Of a stretch of DNA of 64,000 bases, positions 1-7,903 are shown piece after piece (position 1 is the stretch's first letter; every line of letters begins with the position of its first letter). Location: the NCBI GenBank assembly GCA_035542575.1, contig DATKLE010000150.1:5861-69860 (forward strand), in the 5' to 3' direction. Made by a program: the position numbers and the translations under genes. The notes beneath the pieces were generated by a model. The model was not told the DNA's origin. It saw only the letters and a program-made list of their open reading frames with translations, and made no database searches. The DNA comes from JAIQET01 sp035542575. Its GTDB lineage: Bacteria > Acidobacteriota > Terriglobia > Terriglobales > Acidobacteriaceae.

Positions 1-375
1 GGCGATCACCTGCTGACCGCGTTCAGGCGCGCCCATAATACCGGCGATGGAGGTGATATCGGTGTAAATGTCAGCCAAAGTCCTGGGAGCGAGGCCGAGA
101 AAGCGGACGCCGGCCTTGAGGATCTCGCCGACTGCTTTCTCCTGATACGGAACCGCGGCGATGACAAGATCAGGCCCGGCCGCGACAATTTCGGCAGTGT
201 TGGCCGTCCAGGAATCGGCGAGGACGGTTCGCATCCCATTACCCACCTCAGGGCAAACATCGGCGCAATATCGGGTACAAGCGACTACGCGGTCGAGGCA
301 GCCCACAGAAGCCAGAATGACCGTTGCGCTCGGCTGCAGGCAGACCACCCGCCGCGGAATGTGATCGGTGACCAT
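1..375 (-). CDS. Cobalamin-type periplasmic-binding-fold protein (BtuF-like), N-terminal part
   Basis: The reverse strand reads from an ATG at 375 through the left window edge without a stop. Residues 8-20 (RRVVCLQPSATVI) match the opening strand of class III substrate-binding proteins of the BtuF/FhuD fold (PF01497), and the later segment around PDLVIAAVPYQEKAV fits the first lobe. Such proteins bind vitamin B12 or ferric siderophores for an ABC importer. There is no signal peptide: the fold starts within eight residues of the start. It may therefore act in the cytoplasm, or the true start may lie elsewhere. The C-terminal lobe is outside the window. The ligand cannot be deduced. Confidence 0.75.
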   Translation of the reverse strand, partial: MVTDHIPRRVVCLQPSATVILASVGCLDRVVACTRYCADVCPEVGNGMRTVLADSWTANTAEIVAAGPDLVIAAVPYQEKAVGEILKAGVRFLGLAPRTLADIYTDITSIAGIMGAPERGQQVIA

Positions 376-437
376 GGCAGTGGAGTGTCTCCATGTTATC
401 GCGATTGCAAGCGCTGCTTGGTGCAAGAAAAGCGCTT

Positions 438-564
438 GCCGCAAAGGACGCAAAGCGCGCGCCAAGGAAGACACGAAAGCCCTGGTGAAAGGCCAACTTC
501 CTACGCGGCAACCCTGGTTCTCTTTGCGATCTCCGCGGACTTTCTTTGCGAACTCTGCGGTTAG
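438..564. repeat. GCAAAGGA-type intergenic inverted repeat
   Basis: The left arm (438-475) carries GCCGCAAAGGACGCAAAGCG and the right arm (519-564) carries the complement, CTTTGCGAACTCTGCGG, so the junction between two divergent genes can fold into a long imperfect hairpin. The same word family occurs at 7303-7372. No protein is encoded here. It belongs to the set of word-based dispersed repeats in this window. Confidence 0.6.
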
Positions 565-602
565 AACCGCTTGCCGAGGGGACCACGTTACAATCGGGTG
601 GC

Positions 603-956
603 ATGTACTCCGCCGAGATCCTCGACCACTTCGAGCATCCCCGCAACACCGGCGAAGTCGCCAACCCCGACGCGTCAGCGCAGATCGAGAATCCGGCATG
701 CGGCGACATCTTAAAGCTGACCTTGAAGGTCGTGGACGGACGCATCACCCAGATTTGCTTTCGCGCCAAAGGATGCGTTGCCGCCATGGCCTGCGGATCG
801 CTCCTGACCGAGTTGGTGCAGGGAAGAACTGTGGACGAAGCTCGCCGCCTGCGGCGGGAAGAATTGGTGCAGGCGATGGGGGGCCTGCCTGAGGCATCCG
901 CCCACGCCAGCCACCTAGCCTTGGACGCGCTTGCCGCCGCCCTCAAGCGATTATGA
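603..956 (+). CDS. NifU/IscU-like iron-sulfur cluster scaffold protein
   Basis: This 117-residue protein begins MYSAEILDHFEHPRNTG, the classic IscU/NifU N-terminal start (PF01592). IscU proteins build Fe-S clusters transiently using sulfur from a cysteine desulfurase; one is encoded at 14750-15919. Two of the three usual cluster ligands are present, Cys33 in NPACGD and Cys58 in AKGC. The third, normally in an HCS motif, is replaced: the sequence is H101-A102-S103. An extra Cys64 lies in MACGS. The family assignment is firm. Whether it is a full scaffold or a divergent carrier is open. The start at ATG 603 was chosen because homology starts exactly there. Confidence 0.85.
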   Translation: MYSAEILDHFEHPRNTGEVANPDASAQIENPACGDILKLTLKVVDGRITQICFRAKGCVAAMACGSLLTELVQGRTVDEARRLRREELVQAMGGLPEASAHASHLALDALAAALKRL

Positions 957-1028
957 TTTCGGGATGGCGGACTGGAGCCGTCAGCAAGGCCTGACCGTAG
1001 TTGCGATCGCCAGTCAGCACTTGGAAGT

Positions 1029-1739
1029 TCAGGGCCGGATGGAATCCGGAAAATAGACCGGCCACCTGTTTGCCTGCGCAATCTTCTGCAGCTCCGCATT
1101 GGGGTTTACTGCAAAAGGATGCTGTGCGAGTTTTAGCATCTCCGCATCCCAACGCGAATTTCCAAAGGCAACGTCGGGAGCGCGCCGGATCACATCGCAG
1201 ATGGCTCTTGACTTTCCCTCTCCCGAGGGCACGTGTACCAGGCGGTCGGTGATGCGGCCGTCTTCAATCGCCACTGCCGCCGCCAGTACTCGGTCCCCCG
1301 CGATTCCGCAATGCTTCATTCCCGCGCGGATCACCCACTCATTAGTTGACGATACGGCCCAAACATCGCAGCCTGACTCCCGCAGTCGCCGCACCAGGTC
1401 GCGCATTTCGGGAAAAATCTGCCCGGCAAAATTCTCGTCAAAGTACTGGTTGGCGGCGCGCTGGACATCGATTTCCGTCAGACCGCGATGCATAGTCACC
1501 ATCTCGCCGCACATGGTGTCTTCGTCCACCTTGCCGGCCTTGTAGTCCGCGTAGCGGGGGCGGGCCCAGCGCGCGACTTCGTCCGAGACCAGGCGCTGCT
1601 GCAATTCCCAATCAAAGAAGCCCTCTCCGGCATCCCCAGCCCAGAGCGTCCCGTCGCAGTCAAAAGTAGCGAGGCGCGGCCGGAGGCGGAGAACCGAGTC
1701 CACAAATTCCGCGGAGTTGAGCAGGGAGATCGCGGTCAC
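1029..1739 (-). CDS. HAD-superfamily phosphatase (phosphoserine-phosphatase-like)
   Basis: The 236-residue protein has all four HAD motifs: DCDGT at residues 27-31 (nucleophile Asp27, acid Asp29), SST near residue 131, a lysine after the middle domain, and the GNSRWD metal-binding motif near the C-terminus. An all-alpha cap lies between motifs I and II, as in SerB-type phosphatases (PF12710). The likely activity is hydrolysis of a small phosphomonoester; the substrate is not evident. It lies 25 bp after the nucleotidyltransferase gene on the same strand, so the two are probably co-transcribed, but their functional link is unclear. Confidence 0.8.
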   Translation of the reverse strand: MTAISLLNSAEFVDSVLRLRPRLATFDCDGTLWAGDAGEGFFDWELQQRLVSDEVARWARPRYADYKAGKVDEDTMCGEMVTMHRGLTEIDVQRAANQYFDENFAGQIFPEMRDLVRRLRESGCDVWAVSSTNEWVIRAGMKHCGIAGDRVLAAAVAIEDGRITDRLVHVPSGEGKSRAICDVIRRAPDVAFGNSRWDAEMLKLAQHPFAVNPNAELQKIAQANRWPVYFPDSIRP

Positions 1740-1764
1740 GTGCGTGAAGTCTCTTTCGCGGAGG

Positions 1765-2415
1765 TCATTTCGGTTGCGCAGAAGCCAGGGTGGACAGCGC
1801 GACGTAATCCTGCGGCGTGTCTACGTTCATGGCGACAAAAGGATCGGTGACTGGGACGTACTCGATGTGCACTTGATTCCTGTGTTCGATCTCGCGCGCT
1901 GTGGCGGCAGGCGGGGCCTTCAGGAATTCTTCGATCATCTCGCGGCTGACCAGAATGGGGTGTCCGTGCTTTCCCCCGTATTCCGGCACGACCGCCCATT
2001 GCCCCCGAGCAAGGGCCATCTCAAACGCTGCATGCAGTTGAGCCAGCGTGGCCGTTGCCACGGGTGGACGATCCACCAGGGTAACCGTGGCAGCATCGCG
2101 GCCGCGGTTCAAGACCTCCTGTAAGCCTACCTGCAGGGAACTGAATTGGCCGCGTTCCGGCGCGGGGTTTTGAACGATGAACCCGCCGTTGGCATAAACC
2201 ACAGGAGAGAGGTTCGCCTCATTCTTTCCCGCGACGACGATCACCATGTCGTTGAACGAGCTGAGCGCCTCGATGGCCGCGGAGAGGAATGTCTGGCCGG
2301 TAGCTGCCGATCCCGGGGCGACCGGAGGCCAGGGAAGCAACGCCTTATCGGCGCCCATGCGAGTGGATTCGCCGGCCGCAAGAATCACTCCGCACAAACT
2401 GGGAGCACGACCCAT
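1765..2415 (-). CDS. MobA-like nucleotidyltransferase (molybdenum cofactor cytidylyltransferase type)
   Basis: The protein opens with the NTP-transferase signature LAAGESTRMGADKALLPW around residues 12-29 (PF12804), where the glycine-rich loop and Arg/Lys bind CTP or GTP. MocA- and MobA-type enzymes attach CMP or GMP to molybdopterin for molybdenum hydroxylases. The directly upstream gene is an XdhC/CoxI family member, and XdhC with MocA is a known pairing for maturing xanthine-dehydrogenase-like enzymes. This supports the MocA reading over a sugar-nucleotide transferase. No structural hydroxylase gene is in the window. Confidence 0.8.
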   Translation of the reverse strand: MGRAPSLCGVILAAGESTRMGADKALLPWPPVAPGSAATGQTFLSAAIEALSSFNDMVIVVAGKNEANLSPVVYANGGFIVQNPAPERGQFSSLQVGLQEVLNRGRDAATVTLVDRPPVATATLAQLHAAFEMALARGQWAVVPEYGGKHGHPILVSREMIEEFLKAPPAATAREIEHRNQVHIEYVPVTDPFVAMNVDTPQDYVALSTLASAQPK

Positions 2416-2460
2416 GACTGAAACGATAGCAGAAAGAGCGGGGGAAATCAGCGACGGGAA

Positions 2461-3336
2461 TCAGCCATTCGGCTCATTCTCGCGCAAAGCCTCCGCGGCA
2501 GCGTCGGAGTTGTCCACCGAATCCAATTTCTTGTTGTGGAACCAGCTCATATGCGGCAGCACCCGCTCCGCGCGGCGGCGAACGGCGATCAACTCGGCAG
2601 TGATGGCAACCGCGATCTCTTCTGGGGTAATCGCCCCAATGTCCAGGCCAACCGGAGCGTGTACGCGCTCGAACAGTTCCTGCGGCAGCCCCTCTTTGCT
2701 GAGTTCTCGAAAGATCGTGATCGTCTTGCGCTTCGATCCGATCATGCCGATATAGCGGGCTCGAGTCTGCACCGCCCAGCGCAGCACGCGCATGTCGTCG
2801 CGGTGGCCGCGGGTGACAATCACGATGTAAGAAGACTCATTGGGCGTGAGGCGCGCCGTGGCCTGGTCGAAATCCTCGGCGATGACCTCATTCGCTTCAG
2901 GGAAGCGCTCGCGGTTGGCGTAGGCCTCGCGGTCATCCACCACGGTCACGTCAAACCCCGCGTTCCTCGCAACCTTATAAAGGTTTAAAGCTACGTGGCC
3001 TGCGCCAAAAACATAAAGTGATGCTGGAGGTAGCACGGGCTCGATGAAAATGTCGAGGGTACCCCCGCAGACCAGCCCAGTATCGTACTTGGGGTCCTGG
3101 TTCAGGTTGAAGGTGAGAGTGCGGGGCTTCTCGCTTTCCATGACCTCGCGGGCGGCCTGCCAGACCTCGGCCTCGACGCAACCCCCGCCAATGGTGCCCA
3201 GGATCGAGCCGTCATCGCGGACCAGCATCTTGGCGGTCTTGAAAGAGGGAATCGAGCCGCGCACGTTGACGATAGTGGCCACGGCGCCCCGCCGGCCTTC
3301 TTTGCGCAGCTTGACGATCTCCTCGTACAGGTCCAT
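2461..3336 (-). CDS. XdhC/CoxI family molybdenum-hydroxylase maturation factor
   Basis: The 291-residue protein has the N-terminal XdhC/CoxI domain with TIGGGCVEAEVW and VCGGTLDIF, then a Rossmann-like C-terminal domain with VFGAGHVALNLYKVA and a MIGSKRK segment (PF02625 and PF13478). XdhC binds molybdenum cofactor and helps load a sulfurated form into xanthine dehydrogenase-type enzymes. I start it at the ATG at 3336 (MDLYEEIVKLRKEG). The longer frame upstream is made of translated GTACCGA repeat and is not coding. It lies 45 bp before the MobA-like gene, with which it probably forms an operon. Confidence 0.88.
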   Translation of the reverse strand: MDLYEEIVKLRKEGRRGAVATIVNVRGSIPSFKTAKMLVRDDGSILGTIGGGCVEAEVWQAAREVMESEKPRTLTFNLNQDPKYDTGLVCGGTLDIFIEPVLPPASLYVFGAGHVALNLYKVARNAGFDVTVVDDREAYANRERFPEANEVIAEDFDQATARLTPNESSYIVIVTRGHRDDMRVLRWAVQTRARYIGMIGSKRKTITIFRELSKEGLPQELFERVHAPVGLDIGAITPEEIAVAITAELIAVRRRAERVLPHMSWFHNKKLDSVDNSDAAAEALRENEPNG

Positions 3337-3384
3337 TTCTGCTTGATTATTGAGGTTTGGCGGGGGACAAGTCAAACGGCGGGC

Positions 3385-3414
3385 AGTACCGAGTTGCGAG
3401 TACCGAGTACCGAG
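3385..3414. repeat. GTACCGA-family repeat, single arm
   Basis: Three iterations of the word GAGTACC, with AGTACCGAGTTGCGAGTACC opening the tract, sit between the XdhC gene and the divergent dehydrogenase gene. The same word recurs at 20650-20673 and as an inverted pair at 38940-39092. No second arm is visible here. Confidence 0.7.
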
Positions 3415-3552
3415 CAAGAGCCCGCAATAGCCGGTGGTCCGCCTGACGTGGGAAAACAGGGCTAGACTTGTTCAGCCTTTCTTATTGCAGCCGGCAATGT
3501 GCTAGTTTGTAAGGTTTCGTCGGCATCCCATGGAATCATAAGGAGCGCACTC

Positions 3553-4575
3553 ATGAAAGCTGTCCGCATGCACGAATACGGTGGGCCGGAAGTCCTGCGC
3601 TACGAAGATGTCCCCGATCCCAGGCCGCGCAAGGACCAGGTGCTGGTGCGGGTGAAAGCCTGCGCCTTGAATCATCTCGACATCTGGGTGCGTAGGGGCA
3701 TCACCAAGTCGCCCCTACCGCATATCCCGGGCAGCGATGTTGCCGGCGAGATTGCGGAAGTCGGTGAGTACGTCACGGGCCTGAGGGCCGGTCAGCGCGT
3801 GCTGCTGGCTCCCATGACGTTCTGCAATCGCTGCGAAGCCTGCACCGCCGGCCGCCAGAACCAGTGTCCCGAATACAGCGTGCTCGGCAACCGCAATGAC
3901 GGCGGCGACTGCGAGTTGATAGCCGTGCCCGCGGTTGACGTCATTCCTATCCCGGATGGCTTGGGATTCAATGAGGCTGCCAGCGTGCCACTGGTTTTCC
4001 TCACCGCCTGGCACATGCTGTTGGGACGGGCGACACTGCGGCCGGGGCAGGTAGTGCTCATTCTCGGGGCAAACTCCGGCGTCGGAATCGCCGCTGTGCA
4101 AGTGGCTAAGCTTTTCAATACGACGGTGATCGCCACCGCCGGCGACGAGCGCAAGATGCAGCGGGCCAGGCAACTAGGCGCGGATTATGTCATCAACCAC
4201 TACCAGCAGAAGATCTCCGAGGAAGTCCGGCGCATTACCAACAAGCAGGGCGTGGACATCGTCTTCGAACACGTGGGCAAGTCCACCTGGGATGAAAGTC
4301 TGAAATCGCTTAAGCCGGCGGGCACGCTGGTGACCTGCGGCGCCACCACGGGACCGGACGTGGGGATTGACCTGCGCTTCGTCTATTCGCGCCAGCTTTC
4401 CATCCTGGGTTCGTACATGGGAACCATGGGCGAGCTGCATGAGGTACTGAAGCACGTCTTCAGCGGAAAGCTGAAGCCAGTGGTGGACCGGGCTTTCCCA
4501 CTCAAAGAAGCCCGCGCTGCGCATGAGTACATGGAGAAGAGTCAGATGTTCGGCAAGATTATCCTGAATCCATGA
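3553..4575 (+). CDS. Zinc-binding-lobe MDR dehydrogenase / quinone-oxidoreductase-like protein
   Basis: This 340-residue medium-chain dehydrogenase has an N-terminal GroES-like domain and a Rossmann domain with the NAD(P) motif GANSGVGIAAVQVA near residue 172. The structural zinc lobe is complete (FCNRCEACTAGRQNQC, four cysteines). The catalytic-zinc positions are not typical: the usual GHE is PGSD here, so a zinc-independent quinone reductase or crotonyl-CoA-reductase-like activity is possible. The start ATG at 3553 has an AAGGAG ribosome site about 8 nt upstream. The longer frame from 3499 lacks one. Substrate unknown. Confidence 0.82.
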   Translation: MKAVRMHEYGGPEVLRYEDVPDPRPRKDQVLVRVKACALNHLDIWVRRGITKSPLPHIPGSDVAGEIAEVGEYVTGLRAGQRVLLAPMTFCNRCEACTAGRQNQCPEYSVLGNRNDGGDCELIAVPAVDVIPIPDGLGFNEAASVPLVFLTAWHMLLGRATLRPGQVVLILGANSGVGIAAVQVAKLFNTTVIATAGDERKMQRARQLGADYVINHYQQKISEEVRRITNKQGVDIVFEHVGKSTWDESLKSLKPAGTLVTCGATTGPDVGIDLRFVYSRQLSILGSYMGTMGELHEVLKHVFSGKLKPVVDRAFPLKEARAAHEYMEKSQMFGKIILNP

Positions 4576-4579
4576 ACTA

Positions 4580-4656
4580 AACCACAGAGGACACAGGGAA
4601 CACCGAGGAAGGTGCGGAGCCACGGTTTCTCCTGTCCTCGCTGTCCTGTGGCTTTG
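4580..4656. repeat. CACAGAGGA-family inverted repeat
   Basis: ACCACAGAGGACACAGGGAA (from 4580) is mirrored by TCCTGTCCTCGCTGTCCTGT (from 4631), giving a long imperfect hairpin between the dehydrogenase stop at 4575 and nuoB. A second copy of the left-arm word is at 33137-33185. Confidence 0.65.
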
Positions 4657-4691
4657 GGTTTGCGGGGAGCGTCCATTAGAATAGAAAGCAC

Positions 4692-5252
4692 ATGGCTGAC
4701 GACCTTAGCTTCGGCAACTACGTCACCACCGAGAACGGCAAGAAAGTCGTCAAGGAGCTTACCTACGGCAATTCCGCGCCGGAGGGCATCGTGCTGACCA
4801 CGCTGGATTCCGCCGTCAACTGGACGCGCAAGAGTTCCATCTGGCCGATGACGTTCGGCCTGGCCTGCTGCGCCATCGAGATGATGTCCATGGGCGCGTC
4901 GCGCTTCGACATCGCCCGCTTCGGCGCTGAAGTGTTCCGGCCGTCGCCGCGGCAATCGGACCTGATCATTATTGCCGGGAGGGTGTCCAATAAAATGGCT
5001 CCCGTGATTCGCCAGCTCTGGGAGCAGATGCCCGAACCCAAGTGGGTGATCTCGATGGGAGCATGCGCCACCTCGGGCGGGGTGTTCAACAACTATGCCC
5101 TGGTGCAGAGCGTGAACCAGGTCATTCCGGTGGACGTGTATGTTCCCGGTTGCCCGCCGCGTCCCGAGCAGTTGATTTACGCCATCACCCTGCTGCAGGA
5201 AAAGATCCAGAAGCAGCGCGGCTCATTCAAACAGGCGTTAAACCTGTCTTAG
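4692..5252 (+). CDS. nuoB: NADH-quinone oxidoreductase subunit B
   Basis: The 186-residue protein is a typical NuoB/PSST subunit of respiratory complex I, which holds iron-sulfur cluster N2 at the end of the electron path, near quinone. The N2 cysteines are visible: the tandem pair in FGLACCAIEMM, the one in GACATSGG, and the one in VPGCPPRPE. The length and the core SDLIIIAGRVSNKMAPVIRQ are normal. Unusually it stands alone: no other nuo gene is adjacent, and the only other one in the window is nuoI at 54911. It may be one of two complex I copies or part of a dispersed set. Confidence 0.95.
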   Translation: MADDLSFGNYVTTENGKKVVKELTYGNSAPEGIVLTTLDSAVNWTRKSSIWPMTFGLACCAIEMMSMGASRFDIARFGAEVFRPSPRQSDLIIIAGRVSNKMAPVIRQLWEQMPEPKWVISMGACATSGGVFNNYALVQSVNQVIPVDVYVPGCPPRPEQLIYAITLLQEKIQKQRGSFKQALNLS

Positions 5253-5397
5253 AAGCGAAACACGCTGCGATCGGCCTGTCTGTAACACCTTGCTAGCCCT
5301 GGTAGTGGACAGCGTTTTCATTGCCGCGAGGGCGGATTCTTTGTAAAATCCCTGCGCCTGGAGGTGGCATTCAATAAACGGGCCGGGGAAACTTACG

Positions 5398-5844
5398 ATG
5401 TCCACCGATGAAGCACGGACGTGCAATTTCGAGGCTGACAAGTTGATCTTGCAAATGAAGGTCACCCTGACCGCGGACCAATACGCGGTGGACCCGTTGG
5501 TTCAAGGTGTGATGCAGATCGTGCGGCAGATGCACTGCGCCCAGGGCAAAGAAGATGCCATCGAGCTGGCGCTGGCAGAAGCGCTGGCGAACGCCGTGAT
5601 ACACGGTTGCGAGTCGGACCCCTCCAAGATCATCGAATGCGACGTGGCCTGCGACGAGAGCCGCGGCATGCTGATCGTGGTCCGCGACCCCGGCAAAGGC
5701 TTCGATCCCGCCGCCCTTCCCAGCCCCGTGAACGGGCAGCAGATCTTCTCCGAACATGGACGCGGCATTTACCTGATCAACCAACTCATGGACGAAGTGA
5801 AGTTCCTCAAGAACGGCACCGAGATCCACATGATCAAGAGATAG
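5398..5844 (+). CDS. RsbW-like anti-sigma regulatory ATPase (HATPase_c)
   Basis: The 148-residue protein is a single GHKL ATPase domain: N box EALANAVIHG at residues 62-71, G1 box VRDPGKGFDP near 98, and G2 box EHGRGIYLI near 120. That arrangement is typical of RsbW/SpoIIAB-type serine kinases that bind sigma factors and phosphorylate an STAS antagonist. Partner genes are absent nearby. The SpoIIE-type phosphatase at 25673 could be the opposing enzyme, but that is inference. Its TAG stop is immediately followed by the TCGTC-family repeat. Confidence 0.88.
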   Translation: MSTDEARTCNFEADKLILQMKVTLTADQYAVDPLVQGVMQIVRQMHCAQGKEDAIELALAEALANAVIHGCESDPSKIIECDVACDESRGMLIVVRDPGKGFDPAALPSPVNGQQIFSEHGRGIYLINQLMDEVKFLKNGTEIHMIKR

Positions 5845-5995
5845 TCGTCGGTCGTCGTCAGCAAACTCCAAGCCCACACCGTGACGGATCGCCAGCCTAT
5901 TTCTCTTTGATGGTGTAATCCAATGGAATTCAGAGACCAGAGCCCTGAAGCAGCGGGATTGGCCCGACGACTGACGACCAACGACTGACGACTAG
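5842..5995. repeat. TCGTC-family inverted repeat between convergent genes
   Basis: The left arm starts at the TAG stop of the anti-sigma gene (TAGTCGTCGGTCGTCGTCAG, 5842-5861). The right arm GACGACTGACGACCAACGAC onwards (5966-5995) is its approximate complement and abuts the stop of the CBS-domain gene. About 100 nt separate the arms. The pair could act as a bidirectional terminator-like hairpin. Confidence 0.75.
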
Positions 5996-5997
5996 GC

Positions 5998-7263
5998 TCA
6001 GATCAGTTTCATCTGCCGCGGCTGCACGGCTGAGATCCGCACCCGCTCCACGCGCCGCGAGGTGGATTCCAGCACCTCAAAGCGAAGCCCGTCTTCTTCC
6101 ACGACTTCACCCGTCTTCGGAATCCGGCCCGCCAGTTCGGTGACCAGGCCGGCCACGGTGGCGGACTCCTTGCCCTCCGGCCGCACTCCGAACAGTTCGT
6201 CCAAGCGGTCCACGTCCATGTTACCGGGCACGATGTAGCTGCGATCGCTCTCCCTCACCACCTCCGCCTTTTCGTGCTCGTCGCGGATCTCGCCCACGAT
6301 TTCTTCCACCAGGTCCTCGATGGTAACCAGCCCGGCTACGCCGCCGTACTCGTCGACGACGATTGCCATACGGATGTTGTTCTTCTGCATCTCGCGCAGC
6401 AGGTCGCTGCCGAGCTTGCTCTCGGGCACGAAGTACACATCCCGGCGCATGAGGGTGTCCACGGTGCGGTTGTGGGCTTCGCTGTCCGGGACCTGCAGCA
6501 CATCCTGCGCATAGACAATGCCCTTGATGTTGTGGATGCTGCCCTCGTACACCGGCACGCGGGAAAAGGGCTTGCCCCGCAGGAGTTCCACAAACTGCTC
6601 GACCGTGGTATTGGTGGGTACGGCGACGATCTCAGGACGGGGCTTCATGGCTTCGCGCACCGTCTTTTCGCTGAACTCCACTACCGACTGAATCAAGTCG
6701 CGGTTACTCTCGTCGAGAATCCCTTCTTCCTGGCCGGCCTCAATGAGCGCGTCTACGGCTTCCGCCTGGGTTTCCGGGGGCTCGTCGGAGTGTTCCTTGG
6801 TCAGGGATGCCACCGATTGCAGGAAACCCAAAACCAGGGTGACCGGCAGCAGTAGATAGATGAGCGCTCTCAGAAGCAGCGTCCAGCGGGCCAGCCACTG
6901 TCCCCGGGTTCGGGAAAACATTACAAACGGAAGGAAGCGGTTGCAGACAATGATAATGAGTATCAGGCTCAGCGTCGCCTGCAGGATTTCATGCACGCTC
7001 CAGGCGCGGTCGCGAAAGACGCTGAAGCCCACCATCATGGCGATCGCCGCTGTGGTCAGCTGGGTGAGCACGGCCATGGAAAGTGAGGCGCGGGCGCGGC
7101 CCACGCCCAGGCGGGGCTCCACCCTCTGCTCGAAGATGTCGATGTTTTCCTGGAACTCGCGCGACAGAAACTTGCCGAGTTCGGTGTACAGCCGGTCGAC
7201 GTAGGACACCACCGTCAGCAACACCAACAGCAGTAGGAGCACGAATGCAATGGCGTAGTTCAT
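5998..7263 (-). CDS. CBS-pair transporter-associated protein (CorC/hemolysin family)
   Basis: The 421-residue protein has hydrophobic segments at about residues 4-20, 62-80, 92-110 and 125-145 (DUF21-like membrane domain), then two CBS domains around 205-325 with MKPRPEIVAVP and VDEYGGVAGLVTIEDLVEEI, and a C-terminal CorC/HlyC domain (about 340-415). These proteins are linked to magnesium and cobalt transport and resistance. The ATG overlaps the TGA of ybeY by four bases, indicating translational coupling, and phoH-ybeY-corC is a conserved order in many bacteria. Its stop abuts a repeat element. Confidence 0.9.
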   Translation of the reverse strand: MNYAIAFVLLLLLVLLTVVSYVDRLYTELGKFLSREFQENIDIFEQRVEPRLGVGRARASLSMAVLTQLTTAAIAMMVGFSVFRDRAWSVHEILQATLSLILIIIVCNRFLPFVMFSRTRGQWLARWTLLLRALIYLLLPVTLVLGFLQSVASLTKEHSDEPPETQAEAVDALIEAGQEEGILDESNRDLIQSVVEFSEKTVREAMKPRPEIVAVPTNTTVEQFVELLRGKPFSRVPVYEGSIHNIKGIVYAQDVLQVPDSEAHNRTVDTLMRRDVYFVPESKLGSDLLREMQKNNIRMAIVVDEYGGVAGLVTIEDLVEEIVGEIRDEHEKAEVVRESDRSYIVPGNMDVDRLDELFGVRPEGKESATVAGLVTELAGRIPKTGEVVEEDGLRFEVLESTSRRVERVRISAVQPRQMKLI

Positions 7264-7850
7264 CGTGGTCCTCGTCGGGCCGGGATGGCAATTGCCGGTC
7301 CGGCCTTTCTCCGCGACCCTTGCGGGTCCTTTGCGAACTTTGCCGCTAAAGCTTTTTCTTTCCGGTTCGCCGTTGCCCCGCTACGCTCGATCAATCCTAA
7401 CGGCAATCCTAGGCTCTTCCTCAGGGCTTGTTCCTTGCGCGCCATCTGGCCGCGGTCGCGCTCGTGGTCGTATCCCGCCAGATGAAGCAGGCCGTGCAGG
7501 GTCAGGATTTTGACTTCCTCAGCCGCGGAGTGTCCCAGACGGCGGGCATTCTGGGCCGCGATCTCGGCTGAGATGGCCACGTCGCCGGCGAATTTCTGCG
7601 AGAAGCCAGGCTCCGGCGGAAACGATAGCACATCGGTGGGCTTGTCCCTGCCGCGGAAGCGGCTGTTCAACGCGCGCAACTCGCGGCTGCCGGTGACCAG
7701 CACATGGACGGCTCCCCGCAGCCTGGCGGCCCGGCCCGCGCGGCCCAGGAACTTCGCCAACGCCACCTCACTCAACCCGGGCACGCGTTTGCGGAATATG
7801 ACCAAGCTGTTCTCTGCACCCTTCGCGATCTCGACGGTCAGAAGCTTCAC
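7260..7850 (-). CDS. ybeY: Endoribonuclease YbeY (rRNA maturation factor) with repeat-derived tail
   Basis: YbeY is a zinc metalloprotein needed for 16S rRNA 3'-end maturation and ribosome quality control. The zinc signature HGLLHLAGYDHERD (three histidines) is intact, as are RFRGRDKPTDVLSFP and GDVAIS. The GTG at 7850 is the preferred start: the longer reading from a TTG at 7892 would translate through a terminator hairpin. The family usually ends soon after the zinc motif. Here about 40 extra residues follow, and their DNA (7303-7372) is a GCAAAGGA-type repeat, so the tail seems to be a recent extension into corC. Confidence 0.9.
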   Translation of the reverse strand: MKLLTVEIAKGAENSLVIFRKRVPGLSEVALAKFLGRAGRAARLRGAVHVLVTGSRELRALNSRFRGRDKPTDVLSFPPEPGFSQKFAGDVAISAEIAAQNARRLGHSAAEEVKILTLHGLLHLAGYDHERDRGQMARKEQALRKSLGLPLGLIERSGATANRKEKALAAKFAKDPQGSRRKAGPAIAIPARRGPR

Positions 7851-7887
7851 AAAACAAACAGGAGGGCCACTTGCCGGCACCCTCCTG
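7849..7887 (-). terminator. Hairpin with T-tract between phoH and ybeY
   Basis: On the reverse strand CAGGAGGG (7887-7880) pairs perfectly with CCCTCCTG (7866-7859) and is followed by TTTGTTTT, the form of a Rho-independent terminator. It sits 17 nt after the phoH stop, so it could attenuate transcription into ybeY-corC. Confidence 0.6.
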
Positions 7888-7903
7888 CACAATTCTATCT
7901 GTT

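Noticed and set aside
248..1099. A 283-residue reverse frame
   Set aside because: It crosses the NifU-like gene in antisense, and the true reverse gene at the edge uses another frame with BtuF-type homology.
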